A stretch of 32,097 nt of DNA from NCBI GenBank assembly GCA_031289095.1, contig JAITQD010000110.1:1-32097 (forward strand). The letters are read 5' to 3'. Each line of letters starts with the position of its first letter. Within the stretch, counting starts at the first letter, position 1. Shown here piece after piece: positions 1 through 8,441 of the stretch. This stretch comes from Azoarcus sp. (lineage in GTDB: Bacteria; Pseudomonadota; Gammaproteobacteria; Burkholderiales; Rhodocyclaceae). A program made the translations under genes and the position numbers. Below the pieces are notes generated by a model. That model did no database searches. It saw nothing but the letters and a program-made list of their open reading frames with translations, and was not told the DNA's origin.

Positions 1-442
1 GGTGCCGCTGCTTATCGATCATGGGTTGTGCCTTCCAAAGAACGAAGGTGCTGGCCGAAACCGAAGTCAACAGCACGGCGATGAACATGCGCGCGAAAAG
101 CTTGCGAAACGGGTGCTCCTCGCGCTCGCCTTCGTCGTAGGCAACAAGAGGGCCTTCCTCGGCTCTTCGGTGCAGCCCCATTACGAGGCACCTATCCAGC
201 GAGACGATTATGACGGCGACAAGTATTCCAGGTAAGACACCCCAGAACCCGCCGTACATACGGAAAATGTTGATCCACACGCCCGCAAGCAGCAGAAAGT
301 TCGCCAGGCACAGGACGCCGTAGCTGCTATTGACCATGCGCGGCCACGAGGACAGGGTCGACAGGGTTTCCGGGTCTGCGCCGCCCAGCCACCAAAGCGC
401 ACGTTGCCACCGGTTTGCCGGTTTTATGTCGATAGGGTTCAT
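1..442 (-). CDS. DUF4407-like membrane protein, 5' part only (cut by window edge)
   Basis: This is an open reading frame of 147 codons that starts with ATG at 442 and runs off the left edge without a stop, so only the N-terminal part is present. A GGGAG ribosome site lies about 7 nt upstream (around 451-455). The protein starts with a short cytosolic segment containing LWWLGGADPETLS (residues 16-28). Hydrophobic segments follow at about 41-60 and 65-80, the second ending in SLDR (81-84), and another begins near residue 118. A W-x-x-GAD-x-x-x-L opening and a helix ending in an LDR-type motif are hallmarks of the DUF4407 family of bacterial membrane proteins, whose function is unknown to me. 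Assignment to that family is by recalled motif only. It faces the same way as the downstream autotransporter, but 262 bp separate them, so co-transcription is doubtful. Confidence 0.7.
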   Translation of the reverse strand, partial: MNPIDIKPANRWQRALWWLGGADPETLSTLSSWPRMVNSSYGVLCLANFLLLAGVWINIFRMYGGFWGVLPGILVAVIIVSLDRCLVMGLHRRAEEGPLVAYDEGEREEHPFRKLFARMFIAVLLTSVSASTFVLWKAQPMIDKQRH

Positions 443-629
443 TTCGCTACTCCCGATTGCGTTAAAAGGGAGTAGCAACGATAAATCGCAAACAGGCAAA
501 ATTTCCGATGGCAAGCTTGCGGCCACCCGCTTCCGGACAGACATCCATCTGGATGCAGCGGATGATAGTTCTGCGCACACGGACGCGCGGGGATAATCGC
601 CAGCCGTTAAGGCTTCCCGTATCCCCGTT

Positions 630-674
630 CGTCATTGCGGGCCAACGAACCGGCGCTTCGCCCCCGCAATGACG
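630..674. repeat. Inverted repeat, REP-like stem-loop
   Basis: Two 12-base arms, CGTCATTGCGGG (630-641) and its exact complement (663-674), enclose a 21-base loop. A second small hairpin, GCGGAG-ATT-CTCCGC, follows at 675-689. They lie just beyond the stop codon of the autotransporter (705, minus strand), but no U-tract follows, so a Rho-independent terminator is not obvious. The arms resemble the dispersed GTCATTGCGGG-type intergenic palindromes found in many proteobacterial genomes. That comparison is from memory. The repeat may protect the 3' end of the autotransporter mRNA or be a mobile REP unit. Only one copy was seen in this window. Confidence 0.6.
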
Positions 675-704
675 GCGGAGATTCTCCGCAAGCGCCAGGA
701 TTCC

Positions 705-3700
705 TCAGAACTCCCGCCCGATCCGCACCCCGCCGCTTACGCCGCGAATTTTGCCGACGTAGGCTTGCAGCCCCGTTTCGATGGAATAAGGCTTGTCCTG
801 CGCCGGACGGATGATGACGCCAACGTCGAAGACGCCGCTCGTGCCCTTGAGTTCAGGACTGTCGAAGCGGTAGCCGTCGGCGTTGTTTCCCCTTGCCCGG
901 CCATCGAATTCGTGTTCGAGGGCGACGCCCCCGTACCAGGACGTGCGCACATCCTTCACGTGCGTGAGACGCCCGCCCACGCGCAGGCGACGGGATTCGT
1001 CATCCTTGAATTCGATGCGCTCGCCGGTGGAAAGGGTCGTGTGTCCGCCCTGTTGGCGCAGCCAGAAATAACGTCCCAAAAGATCGAAGTTGTTTTTTTC
1101 GTCGACCTGCCAGGTGTGGGCCAGCCCGACGTGCGCCGCCTGATAGGGAGAAGTGAACTTGTACCTGGCGTGAGTGCCGTCTACGTCCTGGTAATCGCGC
1201 GAATGGAATTTGTTCTTCTGCTCTCCGGCCCGGAGCGAGCCTTCGATACGGGTACCGTTCGTCCATTCCACACGCCCCATGAGGCCACCGCCCAGGGATT
1301 CGAGCTTGCCGCGGCCTTTGATCGTTTCATCGGGGAATTTGTCGCGGGTGCGGTAATCGGCGTAGCCGCCTTCGATGAACGCGCCGAGAAGCACCGTGCG
1401 GTCGGCGTTTTTGTCCCGCGTGGCCGCACCAACCAGCGCGGTGGTACCTGCGTCGATGTACAGACGGCTGCCGCCGCTGGTGTCGACACGCAACCAGGAG
1501 ACGTCGGCCCCCGCAAAAGGCGTCCAGGAGCGTCCGTTGTCATGCCCGGCGAACGCCATGTCGGCGGATTGGTAGCTGTGATCGGCCAGCCAGCTTCCCC
1601 TTTGCCCGAGGAAAGCCAGGCTCGCGCTGCGCCCTTCCAGCAGCACCTTGGTTTGCGGCGCGGCGCTGGCCGCCAGTAAGCGGGCAACCAACCATTGGCT
1701 GCCACCCGCAACGCCGGTCGGGTTTTTGTCGATGACAAAGTTATAGCGGGTCGTCAACCCCTGACGGGCGGTGACGTGGCCGTTGGCCGGGTCGCCGGAA
1801 AGGTAATCGTCGCCATCGGTCTCGATCAGGTAGAACTCGTCGCCCGCCTTGAGTTTCGGCGCGTCGGCACCGATGTCGCCCAGGATGACCGTGCCGCCGG
1901 CGACGGTGGCGTTGGGCTGGGCGGCGTGTATTTTCAGCAGCGGCGCGCTGGCGTCGTTGACCGTCGTGCCGGCCAGGTTGAAATACAGGTCGCCATTCAG
2001 ATTGGCCTGGTTCACCCACATTTCGTTCGCGCCCATCACGTTCAGGCGTCCGCCGTCATTGACGTTGAAGTCATGATTGACGGCATCGAGCCGGAATCCG
2101 GTCTGGAGGGTGGTCTTGCTGCCGGATTGCAGGTTGACTGCGTTGCCGCCGCCCACCGTGGACACGTTGAAAATGTTGTCTCCTCCCCAGAGGAAGTCGC
2201 CCTGCCCCGTTACATTCAGGGTGAAGGTGTTGTTGTTCTGCTCCACCCGGAGGGGGTCGTTCAGCACCACGCTGCCGCCCGCTTGCGCATCAATATTCAA
2301 GGTGGCGTCGGCCTGCGACGGGCCGGACAGCGCCCCGAAATAAAGGGAATTGCGGCGCGAGTTGCCCTCGGCAATGTTGTTGCTGCCGGAACTGTATCCG
2401 TCGGTGATGGCGTTGTTGTCGAAAAGGGTCGTGTGACCGGCGCTCGCCCGCAAGGTCAGGACGTTGTGATCGGGGTCGCTGGCGTCGGGCGCGATGCTGG
2501 TGTCCACCGCCATGGCGCCAAACACCCTGCCTCCCGCGCTGAACAGGTTGTTCGTGAACTGGCTGTCGCTGATGGTCAGCCCCCCCGCCAATCCGCTGCT
2601 GAAGAACAGGCCGCCCCGCACGTCGCCGTCGGCGGTGATGGTGTTTGCCTGGAAGACGCTGGCGTCGATCAGCCCCATCGCGCCCCGGGCGGCGCGGATG
2701 CCGACGATGCCGCCATCAATGTTCCCGGCAGTCGAACTGATGTTGTTGTCGGTGAAACGGCTTTGGGAGATTTCCTGGATCAACGCCATGCCATCGACAT
2801 CTCCGGAGAGTGCGCCCACGACCCCGCCCCCCGCAATATTGCCGTTCGCCGCTATGTTCAGGTGGGTGAAAGCGTTATGGGTGATGAAGTGCATCGTGGC
2901 GATTCCTTCGCTGGAATACGCCCCCACGATCCCGCCGCCGGAGAGCGCCGCCGAGGAGGTTACGCTGAGGCTATCGAAGCTGTTGTCCAGGATGTCGCTG
3001 AAGCCGCTCATCCCCACCAGGCCGTTGACGCCGATAACCCCGCCGCCGTTGATGTCGCCGCCCGTGGTTGCGACCTCCAGGTTTCTGAAGGTGTTGTTCG
3101 TCACATCGCCAGCCAGCGCGAATCCCTCGTTTGCAACCGTGTCGCTGGATTGCGCCCCGACAATGCCGCCGCCGTTCAGCGCGCCATTGACGGTGACGTG
3201 CAGGTCGTCAAAATAATTGTTGTCGATGCCGGGCGTCGACGAGCCGAGCTGGGCGAACCGCCCGGATGAAACACCGACGATGCCGCCGCCGTTCAGATCG
3301 CCGCCTGTCGCCATACCGACATTCACGTACAGGCCCTTGAAAATGTTGCCTGTCAGGCTGAACAAGTCCGCCGCCCCGGCATTGGCGCGCAGGCCGATGA
3401 TGCCGCCGCCATAAAGATACCTCCCGGTGGTGACCCGGGTATTGAGGAAAAGATTGTCGTCTGCGTTGGTGAGGGAAGCGACGATTTCATCCGTGGCGGT
3501 CACGCCGAGGTCAAGGAACTTGTCGACCTCGTCGTTGACCTGGCCGCCGTCTCCAGGGTAATCGTTTGTGTCGTCATCTTTACCGCCCAGGTCGTTCTCA
3601 ACGTATTGGGTCTGCAAGCCCACTACGCCGCCGCCTTTGAGGTAGGACGTGGTTTCCACGTTGATGCCGTTGAAGACGTTGCCGCGCAATACCTCCATGG

Positions 3701-4874
3701 AGACGGCTGCGTTGGACAGGCCATTCACGCCGATGACCCCGCCGCCGCGAATGGATTGCCCGATGTTGACGTCGATGTCGCCCGCCGCGCCATTGCCGAA
3801 GACGTTGCCTTCGACGCTGCGCAGGCTGGCGAACGTGCCAGTGAGGGTATCGAGGTTGAAGTTCTTGCTGTTGTTGTTCGCCCCCACCAGCCCGCCGCCG
3901 ATCAGGATGTCGCCGGAATGCACCCTGATGTCGGTGAAAAGGTTGCCGGACAGCGACGCAATACTCGCCCGACCCACTTTGTCCGCCGGAGAGGAAACGC
4001 CATCCACCCCGATGATGCCTCCCCCTTCCAGGTAGGCGCTGGTAAGCGACATGCCGGAGTCACTCCCGCTGCTGTCGGTGATATTGACGCGCAGCCCCTT
4101 GAAGACGTTGCCGGAAACGTCGCCAATGGAAGCCGTGCCTTCGACGGAACGGATGCCGATGAGCGCGCCGCCGGCCATGTACTGGGTGTCCACTGTTCCC
4201 CGCAGGCTCACAGTCAGCCCCACGAAAGCGTTGCCGCGCAGATTGCCCAGGGAAGAATCGCTCATGGCGGTATTGATGTTGCCGATCAGCCCATTCACGA
4301 TGCGGCTGTTCTCGTACGCCACCGTCACGTCGCTGAAGCGCAGGTTTTCCAGGGAAAGCCCGCCCGCACCAGTCGCTGGCACGGACAGCAATTTACTGGC
4401 GTTAAAGAAGAAATCGTGCCCCGTCACGGTGCGCGGGCTGCCGTCGGAGTGAATGTAGGAGAGCGTGACACCGTCGGTGGAAACGCTATAAGTCACGGTC
4501 AGTCCGCCCGCCATCGCCGACAGGCTTGCCGCCGAGGCGCTTGTGTTGCTCCGGGCCTGCGACAGGATGGACGAATTGAGACCCGCAATGCCGCTGGCGA
4601 AACCGCTGGCCGTGCTGCCCCGCAAGGTGAGGTTCGCCCTCGTGACGGTAATGGCGATGTGAGTGCTCGGAAAGTTGGTGCCAGCGGCAGAATAGGTGAT
4701 GTTGTCCCCGTTGCCCGACCCCACAATGGCCGTATCCAGATCGCCGACGCTCCCCAGGCCGCTGCCCATCACGGAAACGTCCGCCCGGGCGGAAAAAGGA
4801 AAACTCAACAGGATCGCAACGAACAGGGGAGAAAAACGCGGGGCCAACGCGATGAAACATGGCGTGGATTTCAT
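705..4874 (-). CDS. Autotransporter with GGG-type passenger repeats and C-terminal beta-barrel
   Basis: A 1389-residue secreted protein. The ATG at 4874 is preferred over one 29 codons upstream because it gives a clean signal peptide (basic start, hydrophobic residues 14-28, cleavage near SARA-DV) and an AGGA site about 10 nt away. Residues 211-757 hold about 12 diverged units of 36-75 residues. Each has an N-x-F-x-x-L type turn followed by GGGIVGV or a variant. GGG (or GG) occurs near residues 235, 285, 327, 378, 415, 490, 530, 569, 611, 647, 683 and 721. A beta-helix is the likely fold. An Asp-rich loop (about 428-455) interrupts one unit. Residues 1079-1389 match an autotransporter beta-barrel (type V secretion) and end in the typical terminal Phe. 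The passenger is probably a surface adhesin, but its ligand cannot be read from the sequence. No passenger protease motif was noticed. Confidence 0.9.
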   Translation of the reverse strand: MKSTPCFIALAPRFSPLFVAILLSFPFSARADVSVMGSGLGSVGDLDTAIVGSGNGDNITYSAAGTNFPSTHIAITVTRANLTLRGSTASGFASGIAGLNSSILSQARSNTSASAASLSAMAGGLTVTYSVSTDGVTLSYIHSDGSPRTVTGHDFFFNASKLLSVPATGAGGLSLENLRFSDVTVAYENSRIVNGLIGNINTAMSDSSLGNLRGNAFVGLTVSLRGTVDTQYMAGGALIGIRSVEGTASIGDVSGNVFKGLRVNITDSSGSDSGMSLTSAYLEGGGIIGVDGVSSPADKVGRASIASLSGNLFTDIRVHSGDILIGGGLVGANNNSKNFNLDTLTGTFASLRSVEGNVFGNGAAGDIDVNIGQSIRGGGVIGVNGLSNAAVSMEVLRGNVFNGINVETTSYLKGGGVVGLQTQYVENDLGGKDDDTNDYPGDGGQVNDEVDKFLDLGVTATDEIVASLTNADDNLFLNTRVTTGRYLYGGGIIGLRANAGAADLFSLTGNIFKGLYVNVGMATGGDLNGGGIVGVSSGRFAQLGSSTPGIDNNYFDDLHVTVNGALNGGGIVGAQSSDTVANEGFALAGDVTNNTFRNLEVATTGGDINGGGVIGVNGLVGMSGFSDILDNSFDSLSVTSSAALSGGGIVGAYSSEGIATMHFITHNAFTHLNIAANGNIAGGGVVGALSGDVDGMALIQEISQSRFTDNNISSTAGNIDGGIVGIRAARGAMGLIDASVFQANTITADGDVRGGLFFSSGLAGGLTISDSQFTNNLFSAGGRVFGAMAVDTSIAPDASDPDHNVLTLRASAGHTTLFDNNAITDGYSSGSNNIAEGNSRRNSLYFGALSGPSQADATLNIDAQAGGSVVLNDPLRVEQNNNTFTLNVTGQGDFLWGGDNIFNVSTVGGGNAVNLQSGSKTTLQTGFRLDAVNHDFNVNDGGRLNVMGANEMWVNQANLNGDLYFNLAGTTVNDASAPLLKIHAAQPNATVAGGTVILGDIGADAPKLKAGDEFYLIETDGDDYLSGDPANGHVTARQGLTTRYNFVIDKNPTGVAGGSQWLVARLLAASAAPQTKVLLEGRSASLAFLGQRGSWLADHSYQSADMAFAGHDNGRSWTPFAGADVSWLRVDTSGGSRLYIDAGTTALVGAATRDKNADRTVLLGAFIEGGYADYRTRDKFPDETIKGRGKLESLGGGLMGRVEWTNGTRIEGSLRAGEQKNKFHSRDYQDVDGTHARYKFTSPYQAAHVGLAHTWQVDEKNNFDLLGRYFWLRQQGGHTTLSTGERIEFKDDESRRLRVGGRLTHVKDVRTSWYGGVALEHEFDGRARGNNADGYRFDSPELKGTSGVFDVGVIIRPAQDKPYSIETGLQAYVGKIRGVSGGVRIGREF
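2604..4244 (-). repeat. Protein-level tandem repeat region of the autotransporter passenger
   Basis: About 12 units of 36-75 codons share the pattern N-x-F-(x)2-L ... (x)GGG(I/V)(I/V)G(V/A/L). In DNA this appears as repeated GCCGCCGCC-type stretches on the plus strand every 110-220 bases. The units are diverged in both sequence and length, so this is an old duplication series rather than a recent slippage array. Several neighbours are closer to each other (GGG spacing 36-42 residues between about 490 and 683), suggesting local expansion. Confidence 0.75.
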
Positions 4875-4952
4875 GGAATGGTTCCTAAAAGAGACAAATT
4901 TGCAAAAATGGCGGCGACAAGCATTTGCACGATTTACCGCTTTAGCGCAACT

Positions 4953-4980
4953 ACATATCATGATTCTATGTATACGTATA
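4953..4980. promoter_or_regulatory. Palindrome cluster upstream of the autotransporter
   Basis: ACATA (4953-4957) and TATGT (4967-4971) form an inverted repeat around an ATCATGAT core. It is followed directly by the perfect 10-base palindrome TATACGTATA (4971-4980). The cluster sits about 80-105 bp upstream of the autotransporter start, in an AT-rich intergenic region (17 G/C in 60 bases at 5041-5100). It is a candidate regulator-binding site for the minus-strand gene. No regulator can be named. Confidence 0.35.
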
Positions 4981-5097
4981 AACCACAGATGTTAAAAGGA
5001 TCACGCACATGCGCAAATCGTTCCATAACGGATATTTTTCACACTGAACGATTCAAATAGATAATTGAATACAGGCATGTTTATTTATAGTTTTCAG

Positions 5098-5126
5098 TTC
5101 ATTCGCTTTATGCGCTATAGTATAGG
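5098..5126 (+). promoter_or_regulatory. Possible sigma-70-type promoter of ybiT
   Basis: TTCATT (5098-5103) and TATAGG (5121-5126) are separated by 17 bp. An overlapping TATAGT lies at 5116-5121. The region is AT-rich and ends about 37 bp before the ybiT start. Neither hexamer matches the consensus fully, so this is tentative. Confidence 0.3.
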
Positions 5127-5162
5127 GTTCTGTTTTTCAGCATTCCATTATCAGGATTTCCA

Positions 5163-6800
5163 GTGCTCGTCGCCGCCAACATCACCATGCAGTTCGGGGC
5201 CAAGCCCCTGTTCGAGAACGTCTCCGTCAAGTTCGGCGAGGGCAACCGCTACGGCCTCATCGGCGCCAACGGCGCGGGCAAATCGACATTCATGAAAATC
5301 CTGTGCGACATCCTGGAGCCGAGCGCCGGCAACGTGAGCAAGGATTCCGGCGAACGCATGACCTATCTGCGGCAAGATCAATTCGCCTACGAGAACGTGC
5401 GCGTGCTCGACGTGGTGATGATGGGCCACGCGGAAATGTGGGCCTGCCTCACCCAAAAGGACGCGATCTACGCCAACCCCGAGGCGAGCGAGGAAGACTA
5501 CCTGCACGCCGCCGAACTCGAAGCCCGCTTCGGCGAATACGACGGCTACACCGCCGAGGCGCGCGCCGGAGAACTGCTGCACGGCGTCGGCATCGCCACC
5601 GGACTGCACGATGGGCCGATGCGCAACGTCGCCCCCGGCTGGAAACTGCGCGTGCTGCTCTGTCAGGCGCTGTTCGCCAACCCGGACATCCTGCTGCTCG
5701 ACGAACCCACCAACAACTTGGACATCAACACCATCCGCTGGCTCGAAGACGTACTGAACGAGCGCAGTTGCACAATGGTGATCATTTCCCACGACCGCCA
5801 CTTTCTCAACCAGGTCTGCACCCACATGGCCGACCTCGATTACGGCACGATCACCGTCTATCCGGGCAACTACGACGACTACATGGAAGCCTCCACCCTC
5901 GCGCGCCAGCGCCAGTCGGCGGCCAACGCCCGCGCCAGGGAAAAAATCGCCGGCTTGCAGGAATTCGTGCGCCGCTTCTCGGCCAACAAATCCAAAGCCA
6001 AACAGGCCACGAGCCGGCTCAAGCTCATCGACAAGCTCAAACCCGAGGACGTCAAACCGTCGTCGCGCCAGTACCCGTGGATTCGCTTCGACGTCGACGA
6101 CAAGGACAAACTCCACCGCCTCGCCTGCGAAGTCGACAACGTCCGCTTCGCCTATCCGGCGATGGACCGCCCGGTTATCGACCGCTTTTCCATCGCCATC
6201 GAAGCGGGGGAAAAAGTCGCCATCGTCGGCGAGAACGGCGTTGGCAAAAGCACCCTCATCCGGCTACTGGCGGGCGAGACGCTTGGCGGACTCACGCCCC
6301 AGCATGGCGGCGTGAAATGGGCGGAAAAAGCCAAACCCGGCTACTTCGCGCAGGATCACGCCGCCGAATTCAACCGGGACGAGAGCCTGACCGAATGGAT
6401 CGCCGAATACGCCCGCATCGGCGCCGCCGCCACTGGCGAGGAAGCCGAAACCCTGATGCGCGGCACACTGGGCCGGCTGCTCTTTTCAGGGGACGAAGTC
6501 AAAAAACCGGTCAAGGTCATCTCCGGCGGCGAACAGGGACGGATGCTGTTCGGCAAGCTCATGCTGTCGCGCCCCAACGTGCTGCTGATGGACGAACCCA
6601 CCAACCACCTCGACATGGAATCCATCGAGTCGCTCAACAGCGGCCTGGAAAAATTCAGCGGCACACTGATTTTCGTCTCGCACGACCGCGAATTCGTCAG
6701 CTCACTCGCCACCCGCATCATCGAAATCAGGCTCGACGGCGAAATCGTCGATTACCGTGGCGCCTACGAAGAATATCTCGCCAGCCAAGGCGTGGAATGA
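5163..6800 (+). CDS. ybiT: ABC-F family ATPase YbiT
   Basis: This 545-residue soluble protein has two ABC ATPase domains and no membrane segments, as in the ABC-F family, whose members act on ribosomes rather than in transport. The first domain has Walker [10 protein letters not shown] (34-42), the YbiT-type signature VAPGWKLR in place of LSGGQ, and Walker [13 protein letters not shown]. The second has [17 protein letters not shown] and [12 protein letters not shown]. The N-terminus closely follows what I recall of E. coli YbiT, and the length is nearly the same. The start is a GTG at 5163 with AGGA 6 nt upstream (5153-5156). YbiT is thought to modulate translation, but its precise role is unsettled. 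The next gene in the same direction follows after 124 bp. Confidence 0.93.
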   Translation: MLVAANITMQFGAKPLFENVSVKFGEGNRYGLIGANGAGKSTFMKILCDILEPSAGNVSKDSGERMTYLRQDQFAYENVRVLDVVMMGHAEMWACLTQKDAIYANPEASEEDYLHAAELEARFGEYDGYTAEARAGELLHGVGIATGLHDGPMRNVAPGWKLRVLLCQALFANPDILLLDEPTNNLDINTIRWLEDVLNERSCTMVIISHDRHFLNQVCTHMADLDYGTITVYPGNYDDYMEASTLARQRQSAANARAREKIAGLQEFVRRFSANKSKAKQATSRLKLIDKLKPEDVKPSSRQYPWIRFDVDDKDKLHRLACEVDNVRFAYPAMDRPVIDRFSIAIEAGEKVAIVGENGVGKSTLIRLLAGETLGGLTPQHGGVKWAEKAKPGYFAQDHAAEFNRDESLTEWIAEYARIGAAATGEEAETLMRGTLGRLLFSGDEVKKPVKVISGGEQGRMLFGKLMLSRPNVLLMDEPTNHLDMESIESLNSGLEKFSGTLIFVSHDREFVSSLATRIIEIRLDGEIVDYRGAYEEYLASQGVE

Positions 6801-6924
6801 GTCCGCATCCAGCCTCCGGCAGCCAAAGCAATCTCCTCTCGCACCAACGCAGGGCATACATCCGGCACGACGCCTTGCTTTGGTGCAACCCCCAGACGAT
6901 TTTTCCCTACAGGAATTCCTGCGC

Positions 6925-8418
6925 ATGAAAACCCCCGCCAGACTCGTCATCGCCGCAGCCATCGCGGTGGTCGTCTATCCGATCGCATCCTGGTATTCGG
7001 GCAAGGTTGTCGAAGATGTCATCGCGCAGCAATTCGCCAGCCTGGACACGCTGCCGCCCGGCATCATCGAGGTGGTCGAGCACAAGTTCGAGCGGCGGTT
7101 TTTCAGTTCGACCCAGACCGTCACCTTCACCCTGCCGTTCATCTCCGAGCGAAAACTGACCCTCCGTTCAGAAATCAGCCACGGCCCGTTCACGAGCGGC
7201 GGTTTCGCAGCGGCGGCGTCTGACGACAAACTCGCGGTGGAAAGCCTGTCGCCGAAAATCGTCGCGGCGCTTGGCGACAAGGCGTTGTTTGAAAGCCATA
7301 CCGTCTATGGCTTCAGCGGCGGCGCGCGCATCGCCTTTGCCAGCCCAGCCCTGGATCTGAAGCCCAAAGGGCCGGAAGACTCCGCCCACGTCGTGTGGGG
7401 CGGCCTCACGGGCATCATGGACGTTTTCGCCTCGATGACGTCGGGCTGGAAACCGACACGCTACCTTTACGTGGGCAACCTGCCCAAGCTCCGGCTAGAA
7501 GACGAAGACTTCCTGATCGAATTGAACGGCCTTGCGTTCGAGTCCGACCAGAAGCGCGTGTTCGACGACGACGACCTGTTCTTCGCCGGCCCGCAAAAGC
7601 TGTCCGTCGCCGGCTTTATTGCCAAATTCAACAAGAAAGAAGAAGGCAAACCCCAGCCTCCCATTGACATCCAGCAGGTAAAATATGACACCAACACCTC
7701 CCTGAACGGCGACTTCGCCAGCGTCGTCGTGCGCTCAGGCGCGGAAACAATCAAGGTGGGCGAAAACAGCTACGGGCCGGCACACTATGACATATCGCTG
7801 AATCACCTGCATACCCGCACCCTGGCCGAACTGAGCAACATCCTGCTGAAATTCCAGTTGATGAATTTTGCCTCCCTCGACGATCTGAGCGAGGAAAGCG
7901 AGGATCAAGCCGCTCAGGCCATGGTCGCCCTGGCGATGACGATAACCCAGCCCCTGTTCGAGCTGCTCGAACAAGCGCCTGACATCAGCCTGGATCGCAT
8001 CAGCTTCACCACACCGCAAGGCGAAGCCTCGCTCTCGTTGCGCGCGACTGTCAAGGATTTCAAGGCGCAAGAAGCTTTCAACCCCGCAGCATGGCTACCG
8101 AAAATCGACGCCAGCGGCGAAATCGCTGCACCGCTCGCCCTGCTTGAATCACTGGACGACGCCCAAAAGATGCGAATCGAAGACATGCGCGCGCAAGGCT
8201 ACCTGACCGAGGAAAACGGCATCGTGAAAGCCACGACGGAGTTCCGCGAAGGCCAACTCACCGTCAATGGCAAAGCTTTCGATACCTCCCTCTCCGCTCA
8301 TCACGACGCTGAAGAAGAAACCGGGCCGGACACGGACAAGGCTGCAAGCAAGGCCAAAACCGGAACAAAGGGCGCTGGCAGGCCGGAAATAAATCAGCGT
8401 TTCCGTAGCGCAAAGTAA
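6925..8418 (+). CDS. DUF945 (YdgA-like) family protein
   Basis: This 497-residue protein has one N-terminal hydrophobic segment (residues 8-22, AAAIAVVVYP type), ending in a W-Y-S-G-K motif typical of the DUF945/YdgA family, and then a long soluble region. HGPF (family motif) follows at about residue 87. The start at 6925 is chosen because it gives this membrane anchor and has AGGA at 6911-6914. An in-frame start at 6757 would lie inside ybiT. The C-terminus is charged and Lys-rich. E. coli YdgA is an inner-membrane-associated protein of unknown role. By topology this one is anchored in the inner membrane with the bulk in the periplasm (inferred). It may be co-transcribed with ybiT. Confidence 0.85.
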   Translation: MKTPARLVIAAAIAVVVYPIASWYSGKVVEDVIAQQFASLDTLPPGIIEVVEHKFERRFFSSTQTVTFTLPFISERKLTLRSEISHGPFTSGGFAAAASDDKLAVESLSPKIVAALGDKALFESHTVYGFSGGARIAFASPALDLKPKGPEDSAHVVWGGLTGIMDVFASMTSGWKPTRYLYVGNLPKLRLEDEDFLIELNGLAFESDQKRVFDDDDLFFAGPQKLSVAGFIAKFNKKEEGKPQPPIDIQQVKYDTNTSLNGDFASVVVRSGAETIKVGENSYGPAHYDISLNHLHTRTLAELSNILLKFQLMNFASLDDLSEESEDQAAQAMVALAMTITQPLFELLEQAPDISLDRISFTTPQGEASLSLRATVKDFKAQEAFNPAAWLPKIDASGEIAAPLALLESLDDAQKMRIEDMRAQGYLTEENGIVKATTEFREGQLTVNGKAFDTSLSAHHDAEEETGPDTDKAASKAKTGTKGAGRPEINQRFRSAK

Positions 8419-8441
8419 CGCCATATAACCCATTGCGCACC

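Noticed and set aside
2604..4244. Regularly spaced GCCGCCGCC stretches resembling a CRISPR or satellite array
   Set aside because: Spacing varies from about 110 to 220 bases, and the stretches encode the GGG turn of the autotransporter repeats in one frame. There are no cas genes.
669..5060. Long plus-strand open frames opposite the autotransporter (669-1679, 1695-3269, 3606-5060)
   Set aside because: They are antisense shadows of a high-GC repetitive gene. They lack recognisable domains, and the opposite strand encodes a signal peptide, repeats and a full beta-barrel.
6841..6886. GCACCAA/TTGGTGC inverted repeat between ybiT and the DUF945 gene
   Set aside because: The stem is 7 bp with a 33-base loop and no U-tract, too weak to call a terminator.
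5303..6928. A 541-residue plus-strand open frame in a second frame of ybiT
   Set aside because: It is Arg/Pro-rich low-complexity translation, typical of out-of-frame reading of GC-rich DNA, inside a clearly coding ABC-F gene.
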